From Acanthochromis polyacanthus (lineage: Eukaryota > Chordata > Actinopteri > Pomacentridae): DNA of 64,000 nucleotides. The first letter of the stretch is position 1; every line of letters starts with the position of its first letter. Positions 11,061 through 22,917 of this stretch are shown one piece after another. A program made the translations under genes and the position numbers. The stretch lies in contig NC_067113.1 of the NCBI RefSeq assembly GCF_021347895.1, positions 42,757,474 through 42,821,473 of the forward strand. The letters are read 5' to 3'. Below the pieces are notes generated by a model. It made no database searches. It was given only the letters and a program-made list of their open reading frames with translations, and was not told the origin of the DNA.

Positions 11061-14000
11061 TATAACTTTCCTCAAAGAATTTCAAAAACAGGGCTACCCC
11101 ACAGAACAGAACGGTTTGGACATACACATGTGTACATCTGCTGCCACACACTTCTCAGAATAGAAGTGTATAAACTACATCACGAAACATTATTTGAAAC
11201 ACACCAGCTCTGCCTAGAGGACATTAAGTGTCATAGAAGTCTTTGTCATGGTGCCTCCTGCTAGCTGAACGTTCACAATGCTCACTGCTTGCTAACACAG
11301 AGCCACCCTGTCCAAGCGACATCCCTAATACAGCTACACATATGCACACAACCTGTGGACTATAACATTTAGATTGGCCAAAAAAACATTGTTGCCATTG
11401 CTGGAGCTGCTTTGAAAAGTCTTATTTTTAAATGTTTTGTGGTAAATGCGCAAACTTGAGGAAACTACAATATTTAACTAGATTAAATATCGTCCTCTCT
11501 CACCTTGTAAGCCTCCTCTTAATAATGTTTCCCTTACAAAAAATAATGTAAAGCATTCAGTACAGCATCTCTCATCCCTTCAACATCTACAGTTTCCTAT
11601 GAGAGCGTTTGACATTTGAAATAATCCCCTATGGAGCCATATCAATCTGTAGAAACAGTCTATGAAAGTGCATTATATCTGTGGCACTTTGGAAATGTAA
11701 TTTACGTATTTATTCAGTTGGACTTGGCTCTTTCTTCATCATTGAAACCACTTTGGGGTTTAACACACATACTTTCACAAAGCATTTACATGTATTTGGT
11801 GTTTGCTTGAGTACTATTACATGAATGTATTGGTAAATGGATTTCTTTTCCACCACTAATCACAGTTTTTACTCCTGAAAATGGCAGGAGCCGGCCATTT
11901 AATCACATGCATGATCGTAGCACAACAAATGATTAGCCTATAAAATGTATCCCACTGACATCAGGCAAGAAGTACAGCTGAGGCAGACAACTATGCACGT
12001 TCAAATACAAAAAGAAAAGCTTTGCAAACACAGTGACAACATGCTCCACACAGGCAGCCCCATATGAACAGAGTAAATAATGGACAAACACAAAAGCTGC
12101 AGGTCTGTTTTGATTCATACTGTCAAAATTACAGCCAGCAGCAAGTGTGGCATCAATTCAGGACAACTCAGGGAGAGCTACTCAGGGAGAGCATGTGGGA
12201 ACAAACACAGCAAAATCCAGCAAAGATTGTCTTCCTATATGGGTAAAGGCAAATAAAATAAATGTAGAGATATACATCAGCAAAACATGGTGTGACCTTC
12301 AGATTTACTCACAGAAAACTCTCTTTTGTTGACCTTGTCACAGTGCAGTCAGGGTTGCAGTGAAGTGAATCAGAGAAAGCATCCAGGAGAGAAGGACAGC
12401 CAAGAAGGGCTGACAGCCACACGTTTATGATAATCCACCTGTGTGTGGAAGCAGAGTAACGTGATGTTTAATTAAATTTATCAGCGTCAATGTTACAAGA
12501 TGTTTGAGATGAAAGTTGGTACCGGAGCAGACGTGCCGGTTTTTAGATTTATTACGTTGCTTCTTCCAGATGGTGCAACGTCTCTAAGTCTGAGGAAGTG
12601 AAGATGCTTTAAAATGAGGCAGGAAATGTATATAATCTATAGGGTGCTGTGTATATTAAAAGATGAGGATTCTTCTATGCTGATGGCTATTTCTATTTCT
12701 GAGCCCCACTGTGGTCAGCAAGCACAGACATTGTCATTCAGAAAGGGTAATGAAGGCAGTAATGTCTTGATCCTCTTGCCTAAGGCCATATTAAAATATT
12801 TAATGAGATATTTAATGATAACCCTCCATGCCCATCTGACATGAAGGCATGATTTCTCACACAGGCTCGCTAGTGCTTAGATGCTACTCCTTTCGCTCAA
12901 ATGCCTTTTTACATTTGTCCTGTGACATACTGTGTGTAGCGGCGTGTAAAACTGCTAGCATTGCCCTATGGATGGCAGAAAAGCAATCAGAAAAGCAACT
13001 TTGAATGCATCATTGCAATAATACCGCTAAGAAATGCTTCAGAGGTGTTGGCCGAGAAGCACTTTTCTAAATTGAGGCAAACTGAAAGAAGGCTTTCAGA
13101 CTACGGAGATACAACTATTTTCAAGCTCAGACAAACAGAACAATCTGCAGGAGAAACACTCGAACTCACCCTGAACCAAAACTTTTACAAATTTTTTTTT
13201 TCAAATGATTTTGTAGGATGCAGCCAGACTGATTTATGGTCAAATAAAAGGTAGAATGGGCACAGATTAAATCATAAACATATAAATAAAACATTAATAC
13301 AGCAACAAACTGTCTGCCATGCAAAGACAACTGGATTAATGGCATCCCTGGCACAGAGTGATGTTATCTTTCCTTGATATGTGTTGTAATCCGAGCTTCA
13401 TGCATGTGAGTCCCTTCCTTTGAAACTGTTGTCCTTCCTGCACTTCGGCTGACACCAAACACTGCACTTGATAGGAAATGCCCCCCCCCCCCTCCTGTGA
13501 AGCATGGTGGTGAATACTGCCTTTTAACTCCTTCAGTGGAATCAAGATGGACAAAAAAAACCTACCACATGCTAGCTGTCTAAATAAACACCACTTTGCC
13601 CACTTACACCATTTTGCTTCGGAACATCTTTTCAGTTCCTAATTGCTAACACGCCTCAGTAGTCAAACATTTTGTACAGTTACTTTAATCTTCATTTCTT
13701 CGGCTCCATCTCCCAAAACGTAAAAGAGAATTTCAGAAAATAAAAATAGATCTATAAGCCATCCACCAGTAAGTTGTTTCTCTTTCAGCATTTTGCTTTC
13801 CGTCTTTGCTATTTGAAACATCTACCTCCTCAAAGTGTGAAAGCGAATTTAAGAAAAAAAAAAAAAGCATGGCAGCCCAAATTGCTGGCTTTCACATCCC
13901 TGCCCCATCCATCCCCCAAAACCATTACCCCGAGTTTGATACTTTGCTCTGATAAAAAAGAAGATAGTGCAAGACTGAAGCGGCATCTCTGTTAGCTGTG

Positions 14001-14530
14001 ATTACACAACAGTGTTATCCCCTCCTCCTGCTGCGGCCTTTTGTCCCAGGTGATGTGCTGATGAGCTGCTTCTCCCTATAGGCACGTTATCTCTGTGGCT
14101 AACCCATACTGACGGCGCAGACAGCCAGATAGGATCATCGCCTGCCTGCAAGAGAACCAAGCCCGAGGCAAGACGGGGTGCTGGTTTCATCAGGTGTGTC
14201 CTTTGTGAGGCTGCTTCACCTTCTGAACAAGGTGATGTACGTACGGAACGAACTGTCACTGTAAAGGCTCTTCTCTGTTCAAAGCAAATGCAGAATAACA
14301 AGACGTAAAAGTGCGCCACAAAAAGTCTTGCCTTTCCACTGCTCATTTTTTTCAAACTGCTCTTATGTCAGGTTGTAATTTCTTCTCACTTTTAAAGTCT
14401 CAGGTTGATTTTTCTCCTGGAGATTGTTCTCCTATGCGTGGATCAGGTGTTTTTAAGGCTTAACAGATTTTGAAACTGCGAGAAAAACTCCACAGGTATT
14501 TCTCTCCCTAATGCACACGCTAAAAGTTTG
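11061..14530. other. No gene recognised
   Basis: AT-rich intergenic DNA. A poly(C) run lies at about 13480-13492 and poly(A) at 13853-13866. A minus-strand frame at 14002-14355 begins with a hydrophobic N-terminus but shows no domain, and is treated as chance. Confidence 0.4.
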
Positions 14531-14544
14531 GAAAATAATCACAT

Positions 14545-16078
14545 ACAGTGTTGTGAAAAAGGACTTCATTGTTGCAAATTTGTGACACTTAAATGTTTCA
14601 GATCATCAAATTAGTTTTAATGTAAGACAAAGATAACCCAAGAAAACCCAAAATGCAGATTTAAAATGGTGATTTAGTTCACTGAAGGAATAACGCTGTC
14701 CAGCACATCTTACCTAAAACTAACTGCCCCCTGAGCTACCAATCTACCAAATGACCAAATTTATTTGGCAGTTAGACTCAGTTTTACCAACCACACCCAC
14801 ATATAATTACTGCCAGGCTCGTTGAATCTAAACATTACTAAGTCTGTCTGGCATTGTGAAGTAGCTAAAGGGTATCAAACAGCAGCACATCATGCCACAT
14901 TCTAAACAGATTCAAGAACAGATGTGTAACAAAGTCATCGAGATTCGTCAATCTGGAGGGTTACAAAGCCATTGCTGAGAGAATCACAGTAAGAGACATT
15001 ATCCACAAATGGAGAAACATGGAGCAGTGGAGAACCTTACTAGGAGTGGACCAACATTTCTCTAAGAGGGCATCAACATGTCATCCAAAAGACCCGAGAT
15101 GAACATCAGAAGAACTACAGACCTACTGACCTCAGTTGAGGACCTTCTACATGATTCTGTTTGAGAGTTCTGCAATGTCGAGAGATGAATGAGGAGGCAG
15201 ACGCAGAGAAACGCTGGAGACTCAGATTGCTTTTGTTGAGAATAAGGTCTACTGATATCTGGAGAAGTGACGCGACCAGCAACGCATCAGCTCTGAGGAT
15301 TCTCTTCAACATTGGCTATATATTGAGTTGGGAGGAAAGCCATATTTAGATTACAGCCCAATATGGAGACAACTTGTCTACCCAAGAATGTCAATTAGAC
15401 AATATCTAATCATAACCAAATTGTGTTTTTATTACAGCATTTGTCTTTACAGCATCTGCCTTTCTCAGGGCCATATCACGGACAGAGAGGGCCTAAACAT
15501 GCTTACAGGCTCAGTTTGGGGGCAGCAGACAGCAACAAGGGTCAAAGGTGATAACGTGTAGGATAATTTGCGGTGATCTACAAGTTCTACAACTTGATTT
15601 AAGCTGACTGTAGTCGACAGATGCAACCTGTATGATATTCTGGGATTCTTCAACTAGCATCTGTGATGAAATACCTTAGTAAAGGGAAAGAGAGTATTGT
15701 TTCCTTCACAGATTCCACAGTAAGGAAGACACTGGGAGAAAATGGCCTAAATATGAAAGCTGCAAAATGCTATTCACTCCTGACCAAAAAGAACATAAAG
15801 GTTTGTCTGGCATTTGCACAAAAATATCTGGGTGTGCCTCAAAACTTTTAGGATAACATCCCGTGGAATGATGAGTCAAATGTGGATCTTTTCGGAAGAC
15901 CTGTGTCCCGTCACATCTGGCATAAAGCCAATACTGCAATCCACAAGAAGAACATGATAGCAACAGTGAAACACCGTGGTGGTAGAGTGATGGTTTGCTA
16001 CCACCAACATTTAGCTGCAGTTATTACTACCAAGGGTGGCCTAACCACTTATTAGGTCACCTTTTCACAGGGCTTACA
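14545..16078 (+). mobile_element. Decayed Tc1-like transposon with internal insertion and deletion
   Basis: The left end (CACTTAAATGTTTCAGATCATCAAA) and the transposase start (about 14894 onward, QIQEQMCNKVIEIRQSGG in broken frame) match a common fish Tc1 family. The homology resumes at about 15700-16010, with NGLNMKAAKCYSLLTKKNIK, then WNDESNVDLFG (catalytic WTDE region altered) and VKHRGGRVMV. Between them about 550 bases (15150-15700) of unrelated sequence are inserted. The C-terminal third of the transposase is deleted, and the sequence jumps at about 16015 to the 3' terminal region. Multiple stops and frameshifts make it long dead. Confidence 0.75.
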
Positions 16079-17224
16079 AGTAAATATAAAGAATAGTTTG
16101 ATGATCTGGAACATTTAAGTGTGAGAAATCTGCAACAATAGAAGAAATCAGGGAAATACTTTTCCTCATCGCTGTAACGCAGGATATTATTAAGATTGGA
16201 TGCCAGAGGGAGCAATCAAGGAGCAATGCACCACCTAATGAGGAAAAAGATGGAAACAAAATGGAGAATGTGGTGCAACGAGTGGCTGTAATGCCAATAA
16301 TAACTTGCAGTGAGATCAAAGCAAAAGCAGCGGGGTAAACACATGCTGTCTATTCTTTAGCGAAAACTGAAGGTCAGATTTTATCCGCTTTAATATCTCT
16401 AAATATCAACCATATTTGATGTTATTGGGGCGACTCCTGAGTTGGAAGTTTTAAGATGGGCTCTGTAAACTCCTCACATGATGAAAAGATTTGCGCCAAA
16501 CGTCAGTTTAGACAAACATCCCACCCTAATGTTCTGGAGAAGTGGTGGTAAATTGACCTAAAATTCCAGTAGTCTGAGCCCAGCATTATCGTGCTGCCAC
16601 CATGACCCACATGAGATATCTCAGTTGGGATAAAAAAAAATAAAAAAAATGTCGATATGCCCCTGTGAGATGCTTTTAGTCCTCACTGTTTGCTAAAAGA
16701 TATGAGCCCTGCATCTTGCCTCTTAAACTACCGGCTGCCCTAACTTACTACTGGAGGATGCTGGGGTAGAAAGGAGCACATGGAGACACAGCTCAGGGTT
16801 GGTAACAGTTCTCTGCTCTTTGTTTTATAGTTGAACAAATAATTTAATCACACATGGTGCCATCAAAGAACCGACTCATTTATTTTGTTACTTTGGCACT
16901 CAGACAAATTTCATTGAACTGGAAACAGACATTACTTTCACTTCTTTCAGCCCTCTTGAGAGAAGTTATATAACATCTCCAATCGGAAAAGAATTTATTC
17001 ACCCTGTGGGACAAAACATTTTATTGAAAATGTGACAACCTTTTCTTTCAACAGGGCCAAATGAAATTATAGATTCACCATCATCTCAAGGTTTTGCAAG
17101 TTCATGTAAATGCCTTGCATTTATATTGTGTATTATTTACCTCGGCAATACTGAAAGCACTTAACGATTTTTTCTCGTTTACACACACACTCTCAGACAG
17201 ACACAAGCTGCGTTTGAATTACCT
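16079..17224. other. No feature recognised
   Basis: AT-rich intergenic DNA without convincing coding or repeat structure. Confidence 0.4.
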
Positions 17225-17762
17225 TTAGATATGCAAAATGTAAATAGCGCAACAAAAAACTGGTAATGGAAACACCTGAATTTCGAACAAGGACTAAAAT
17301 ATCGCTAGAAAGTTTCTACGCTCTGATGGGGTGGTTTTTCAGACGTTTCGATATTGAAAAATTTCGCAAAAGCGCAATGGAAACACTTTTTCCACAATTA
17401 TACGTCACCGGATGTGACGTACCTGGTCACATGACCAGTTCTCTCAGAGTAAACATGGCGCGGTACGTGTGGACAGAAGAGGAGACCGAGACTTTTCTTG
17501 CCGTTATTCTTGAGAAAAACATCACTGCCATACTAGACAGGCAACCGCAGTCGATGCAAACATAACAACACCTACACGCAACAGGTTTTGGGCGTCCATC
17601 TTTCTGCAGTGAAATCTCGCGGGATGATATTTTACGAGAGTTACGATGCTTCTGCCCAGAACAACCTTCAATGGAAACACGTTCAAAGCGCAAATATACT
17701 TTGTCGAAATTTTAGAAATATCGCTTTTATTTTGCGAAAAACTGTAATGGAACCCCAACTAG
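17225..17762 (+). mobile_element. Harbinger-like non-autonomous element with Myb/SANT fragment
   Basis: Both ends carry AAACTGGTAATGGAAAC / AAACTGTAATGGAACCCC boxes and repeated ATATCGCTA/ATATCGCTTTT motifs in a degenerate terminal arrangement. An open frame (17266-17565) includes the start ARYVWTEEETETFLAVILEK. This resembles the N-terminal helix of the Myb/SANT-like DNA-binding protein encoded by PIF/Harbinger transposons; the frame stops after about 30 codons of homology. It looks like an internally deleted derivative that keeps the first part of the accessory Myb gene, the transposase being absent. Confidence 0.6.
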
Positions 17763-17765
17763 ACA

Positions 17766-19370
17766 GACAGACAGACAGATAGAAGGCCTTTTTTTTTTTT
17801 GTTATCCATCATTATGGAAAGCACAATAAGGGATTTAAGCTTGATTTATTAAGTGTTTATCTTAAAAGATTTTGTTCCTTGCTGTACACTTGTTTTTGAA
17901 TACAATCTTTTAATAAACTGATTAACAGGGATTGTGAGTATTTGACTTGCAGGTTGCAACTGTCTTTGTTTTTGTTATGGCACTGATAGACAGATGAGCA
18001 AATGGAAAAAAAAATCAAGTACAATTTCCATTCTATCAAGTAAAAACGACTGAGTTTATTAACAGATTAAACCCTGAAATGGTGAAGATTATCACTGCAG
18101 AAAGATTCAATCTGAGGAAATAAGAGGTGAGAAACAGAAAATAGATCTTCCATCAATCAACCCGTGGACAATCTGCCGCTGTTAAAGGATTTGTAGGGCG
18201 TTTCTGAGTGAAAAAATGCTTTTTGAATCATGTGTCCATCACAGCAGGAGCTGCACTTTGCGCAACAGGTGTTATGTAACACAGCACCTATCTGCTCTTA
18301 TGTAACCGCCATGGTGCATCTCAGCCTTGCCTTTTATTAAGAACCACGCAGCCAGTGTTGTGCCTCAGTATCTACTTTGATATCCTTGGAAAAACAAAAA
18401 ACCTGATGCTGAAGAAGAAGAACAAGTCTCCCTCAAAGGAGGCTTCATTCACAGTACTATTTTATGAGTGGGTGAGGGATTAGGAACAGGTCACCAGCGT
18501 TAGGCATCGTCAGTGTAGACAGACAATGAAGTGCAAGTAACTCAGTACAGCCCTGTTTGTTTGGGTGTCGGCACTGTTCATTTCTGTCAAATGTACCTCA
18601 GGATCCTAATAAAGTCACAGAGCCCTTGTGACTATCAGAGATTATGTGTTCCTGTCTCGTCTGTGCTCCTCTTATGAGATTTATTCCCATAGAACATGGT
18701 TACGCATAACAAATGAACCGGTTATCATCAATACTCTTATTTTTTCCATGGGGAGATTATCTGAAGAAGTCCTTTATTTCCTCAAATGTTTGCAATGTGA
18801 CGTACAACCCATCCCCAACCTGTTGCATTATATGTGAAGGGAAATGTTTTCTCAAATGGGGTTTAAATGCTTATGCAGAATTATTACACAGATATTGGAC
18901 AAGTAAAATATTTAGATCAGATTAATATAATAATGCAGCATATAAAGCATCTTCTCGGGGAAATTATTTAAGCTGAAGGTTTTGTTTTTATTAAAGCTAA
19001 GGTAGGTAGCTGGAATCTATATAAGTTAGTGGCTGAAAAGGGAACAAGACTGGAGGCACTGAACTTATATTCATATATATTTAGCAAACTAACAACACAA
19101 CACTACTACTAAATCTACTATGACAACAATAACACATTAAGACAGACAACAACACAAAACAAACAATAAGGTGAATATGTGTGAAGGAAAAGAGAAGGAA
19201 GAGCACACAATATTACCCACAGTACCGTGCCAAAGGTGAAATATGCCATTCTGAGCGGAAGGGGTTAATAGACCACGCCTGAAAGCAGCCGCTAATCTGA
19301 TGGTTCACTAATTTTGAAACTTGTAAAAATGGACTTTGGGGAATAAGAGAGAATTTGCGCGCATGTTGGG
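17766..19370. other. No feature recognised
   Basis: Intergenic DNA, AT-rich, with only chance short frames. Confidence 0.4.
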
Positions 19371-19379
19371 ATGCTGTGG

Positions 19380-19941
19380 TAGCCTAGCCGTGCTAGACCC
19401 AGGTCTGAAGACACAAGGGTCTAGGAACTCTCCACAGGGAGGGAGGCGGGCTAAAAGGTTGTCTTTCAAATCACTCTGCAGCAATTGGGTAGGTATACAA
19501 CCAATCAGCGCAACGAATAGGCTGACGTAGTTCCTAGAGCGCCGGAAATCAGAGGATGCGGTAGTTCGGTGAAGCCTTATTTATACAGTCAATGGGTGAA
19601 GCTCAAGTATATTACAGACATGTTAACAGAAAAATTATTCAGAGTCGGTGCTAATGGAGCTCAATGACTGTTGTCGTTTTTGTTGTCGACCCTGGTAAAG
19701 AATCAAATTCGTTGCCGTGTGTTGTCTAGCGCGGCTAGGCTAGTTGTTTCCGGTTGTTTCTGTCAGAATCGTCGCGCCTCTGTCGTCACTTAGTTACGCC
19801 CGCCTTCTGACTCTACACTTCATGGTGATTGGTCCGGCCAGTTTTAGGAGAATCCAACCTCGAGGCTTACCGAGGGTAACTAGACCAATCCTGGCAGAGA
19901 ATTAAATTCGTTGCCGTGGGTTGTCTAGCACGGCTAGGCTA
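19380..19941. mobile_element. MITE with 9-bp target duplication and duplicated terminus
   Basis: The left end TAGCCTAGCCGTGCTAGAC is mirrored by GTCTAGCACGGCTAGGCTA at the right end. Flanking ATGCTGTGG (19371-19379) and ATGCTGCGG (19942-19950) differ at one base, fitting a 9-bp duplication as in Mutator-like elements. A second right terminus lies inside (about 19697-19742, GTCTAGCGCGGCTAGGCTA). The element is therefore compound, with one copy inserted in, or duplicated into, another. No coding frame is present. Confidence 0.72.
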
Positions 19942-20119
19942 ATGCTGCGGTGCAGTTTCCGCTGACAGAAGGTCCAGTCGGCCTGTTGATGCTGAGTGGG
20001 AACAGTGGTGGAGAGAGTGGAGCCTCCAAGTCGGTCTTGAAGAATTTAGGAAGAGTTTAGGTTGGACTTGTAGGAAGGAGGAATCTGAAAACTCTTAGAA
20101 AGGAGAACTCGTAGGGAGG

Positions 20120-20545
20120 CGTTTTCTTGTCATTTTTTAAAAATAATCTTATTCTTTTTTTGTCATTTTTTGTACCATTTGTGTCCGTTTTTGTGGCCTT
20201 GTTTATTTTTTGTGTAATTTTTTGTTTTGTTGTATACGGTCCGTCTCATTTTTGTCCTTTTGTGTCTCATTTTTGTAATATTTTGTCTTGTTTTTTGTCT
20301 GATTTTTGTCTTTTGTCTCGTGTTTTTGTTTCGTTTATCATTTTTGTCGATTTGTTTCCTTTTTGTCTTGCTTGTGTCAATTTTTGAGACATTTTGTTCC
20401 TTTTTTGGCATTTTTGTCGTGTCCATTTGCTTGTCGCTTTGGAACTTTTTTGTTTTGTTTCGTGAGGTTTGTCTCGTGTTTTTGTCGTTTTGTTTCTCAT
20501 TTTGTTGGATTGTTTCCTTTTTGTTTCGCTTGTGTTTTTTGTCTT
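20120..20545. repeat. TTTTGTC-type minisatellite array
   Basis: About 425 bases of degenerate TTTTGTCNNTTTTGTCTC units are strongly strand-biased (T/G rich on +). They produce spurious open frames on both strands. The sub-block CATTTTTGTAATATTTTGTC is shared with the hAT elements at 34511 and 39534, linking this array to them. Confidence 0.8.
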
Positions 20546-20559
20546 ATTCCGATAATTCT

Positions 20560-20850
20560 TTAAAAGTTATTTTTACAAAATCCCTCAAATTTGGCAAGAA
20601 AATTCTTGTAAATATTCTCAAAAATTGAGTAAAAATCATCCCAAAAAAATCCTTAAAATGTCTAAAGTGATTACATTTATATCAGTAAAACATCTAATAT
20701 TTTCCTGAAGATCATTCAAGTAAAATGTACTGAGTAAAGTAAAAAAAAAGTACTGAATTTCCCTTCAGGGCTGAATAAAGTGATTCTATTCTACTCAATT
20801 CTAAAAATCTACAAAAATCCAGCAAATTTCACTGGATTTTGGCTGATTTT
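20560..20850 (-). mobile_element. Fragment of piggyBac-like MITE, interrupted by a LINE tail
   Basis: In reverse complement this matches the interior of the MITE at 41897-42415. Shared landmarks are the TCTTGCCAAATNTGNGGG block, the GTTTTACTGATA block and the small AATCC..GGATTT hairpin. A short insertion at about 20745-20800 (TTTCCCTTCAGGGCTGAATAAAGT) looks like a LINE 3' tail. Terminal TTAACCCT ends are not preserved. Confidence 0.65.
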
Positions 20851-20940
20851 TACTACTACCACTACTACTATTTCACTACTATTACTACTGCTTTTACTAC
20901 TACTGCTACTACTTCTACTGCTGCTGCTGCTGCTACAGTA
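20851..20940. repeat. Imperfect (TAC)n/(TGC)n trinucleotide repeat
   Basis: TAC/TGC triplets with interruptions give polyserine-like frames on the minus strand. It is a simple repeat, not coding. Confidence 0.8.
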
Positions 20941-21624
20941 ACAGTTTGTTGTTTCAAATGATTGCTTCATGTCTAGCTGGAAAACATCTCCATGAGTCAT
21001 TTTAAAGTTCTGTGCTGGATTAATCTCCCATGCCTCAGCACTGCGGCGCAGCAAAAGTGCAGCTTTTCTAGAGCAAAAGTGCACCTGTATAAAACAGTGT
21101 TTTTTTTTACACTGGTATTTTTCTTTCAACAATGGGACAGAACCTGCTCCACAGTCTAAATTCCACATTCTAAAGCTGCGTGGAAAAAAATTTCTCAGCT
21201 TCACACAGCAAGAGTGCAGGACGCGGTGGAGACTGTGGGCTCACCTACAGGCGCAGGAGAAAAATGCACCAGGACTGGGACAACCAAGGAGGTAAGTTGT
21301 TCTATCATTTCTTATTACTTACTGTGGATTTCTGTGGGTTTTTGTACATTGGTAGCTGTCGTGAACTCATGAACCATATTGCACTGGGAGGTTAGGCTGC
21401 TGGGTGAATATTTATGACCTAGTGGAGATGGTGGGAAAAAATGTGCTTGAAAAGGAGGTTCTAGAAAAGGAGGTGTTTTTTGTCCTTATTAAAAATTTGG
21501 CATTTCGCTATTTTCGTTGTTTTGCGGTTTTGTGTTTTTTGTCTTGCTTGTGTCATTGGTGTTATGATCCCTGCTTCTGGCTCTTGCCTTTCCTCTTTTT
21601 CCCTCTTTCCTTGTCATCCATTCC

Positions 21625-21840
21625 TGTCAATTCAATTCAATTCAAAGAAGCTTTATTGGCATGACAAACACACGTTCACATTGCCAAAGCGTTACATAAA
21701 ATAAGCACACAATATAAACAATTTAACACACTTCACTGGAATGCAAAACAATGAAAGACAGTAAGCAGTATAAAATAAGAATAAAATTAAAAAGAATAAA
21801 AATATATTGTCTCTTTGTACTTTCTAAGTGCTGAAAGCAC
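21625..21840 (-). repeat. LINE 3' end with (AATTC)n tail
   Basis: TTCAATTCAATTCAAAGAAG followed by CTTTATTGGCATGAC is the reverse complement of a common fish LINE 3' terminus with a pentanucleotide tail. The adjoining 200 bases show no reverse transcriptase frame. Confidence 0.55.
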
Positions 21841-22297
21841 AAGTGCGCAGTAGGGCTGTAAAGTGTTCTCAGTGTTTTTTTTAATATACAAATGCAGGAC
21901 CAGTTTTATGTGCTTGGACACAGCCTCATTCACAGAATGGAGATGGTCTTGGTTCTGGTCCTGGTCTGTCCTCCTGCTCGGGTTCGTGGAGGTTTCAGTT
22001 TTTCAGTTCTTTTCCTGTCACAGTCGTGTACAAACCTGGCTGCCGTGTTTGCACACTGCTGTACTTCCCTGAGCAGGTATGGTAGTCTTCGTCTCTGTCT
22101 CCTGTCTCTGTCTGTTCTGTTTTGATCTGTTCTCCCTTTGGCTCCCTCTGTCTGTCACCTCTCCCTCTTGTTTCTCTCGTCCCTGTGTCTTGCTCTCCAT
22201 GCTCACCTGTCCACACTCAGCTGATTACTGCAGTGTGAGTCACCTGCATTAATCAGCTCACCTGCCGGCAATATCTCCTGCTCACTATTTAACCTTT

Positions 22298-22917
22298 CAG
22301 GGGTCGTTTACACGAGGACCATCTTAACAGAAAACGCAAAAGTGGCGTCCTGTCATTTCACGTTTAGACGAGCGGTTTTGAAGGAAATCTGCGTATATAC
22401 GGTGACTCTATAGTGTGTGGAATTCGATTGGATATGCATGCCAGGCAGCTGGGTGGCGCTGTGATAAAACTCCGTCATGTCTACGCGTATGCGTACCATC
22501 TCCCTTTTCGGATCTCTGCCGCGGTAAATGTTCATGAATGGAATCTGTACAGATTCTGTACGTTTGTTGGTACGACTCCTGTAGTGTACATAGAGCTGCC
22601 AGAGTTGCTTGAAGGTACGAAGGATGGAAATAATCACACATTTTTGTTTACTTCCTTGTACCGGCCGGCAAACCAAAGCCCCGGCGCACGTATGTGACGT
22701 AATCACGTACGCGACGTGGTCAGATCTCGGCAAAGTTTTGCGTTTTGCTGTTTAGAGGGAAACGTAACGGCGGAGCGTTTTCTACTTTTCCTCTCTGGAG
22801 GCAGGTTTCAAATTTTTGCGTTTTTAAGCCCCCAAAACGCCGTCCTCGTATAAATGATGTTTTGTTAAAATATTTTGACGTTTTTACCTGCAAGCGTCCT
22901 CGTGTAAACGGCCCCTT
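22298..22917. mobile_element. hAT-like MITE (GTTTACACGAGGAC ends)
   Basis: The left end CAGGGGTCGTTTACACGAGGA and right end TCCTCGTGTAAACGGCCCCT are inverted copies. The interior is GC-richer than its flanks and non-coding. The CAGGGG start is hAT-like, but an 8-bp duplication is not evident. It is inserted in a CT-rich sequence (22010-22290 and 22920-23500) that itself looks like older repeat. Confidence 0.7.

Noticed and set aside
14002..14355. 117-codon minus-strand frame with a signal-peptide-like start
   Set aside because: No domain, no splice or promoter context; hydrophobic start alone is not evidence.
20227..20628. 133-codon hydrophobic Phe/Cys/Leu frame resembling a membrane protein
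   Set aside because: Entirely produced by the TTTTGTC minisatellite; the same artefact occurs at 34714-35100 and 39534-39734.
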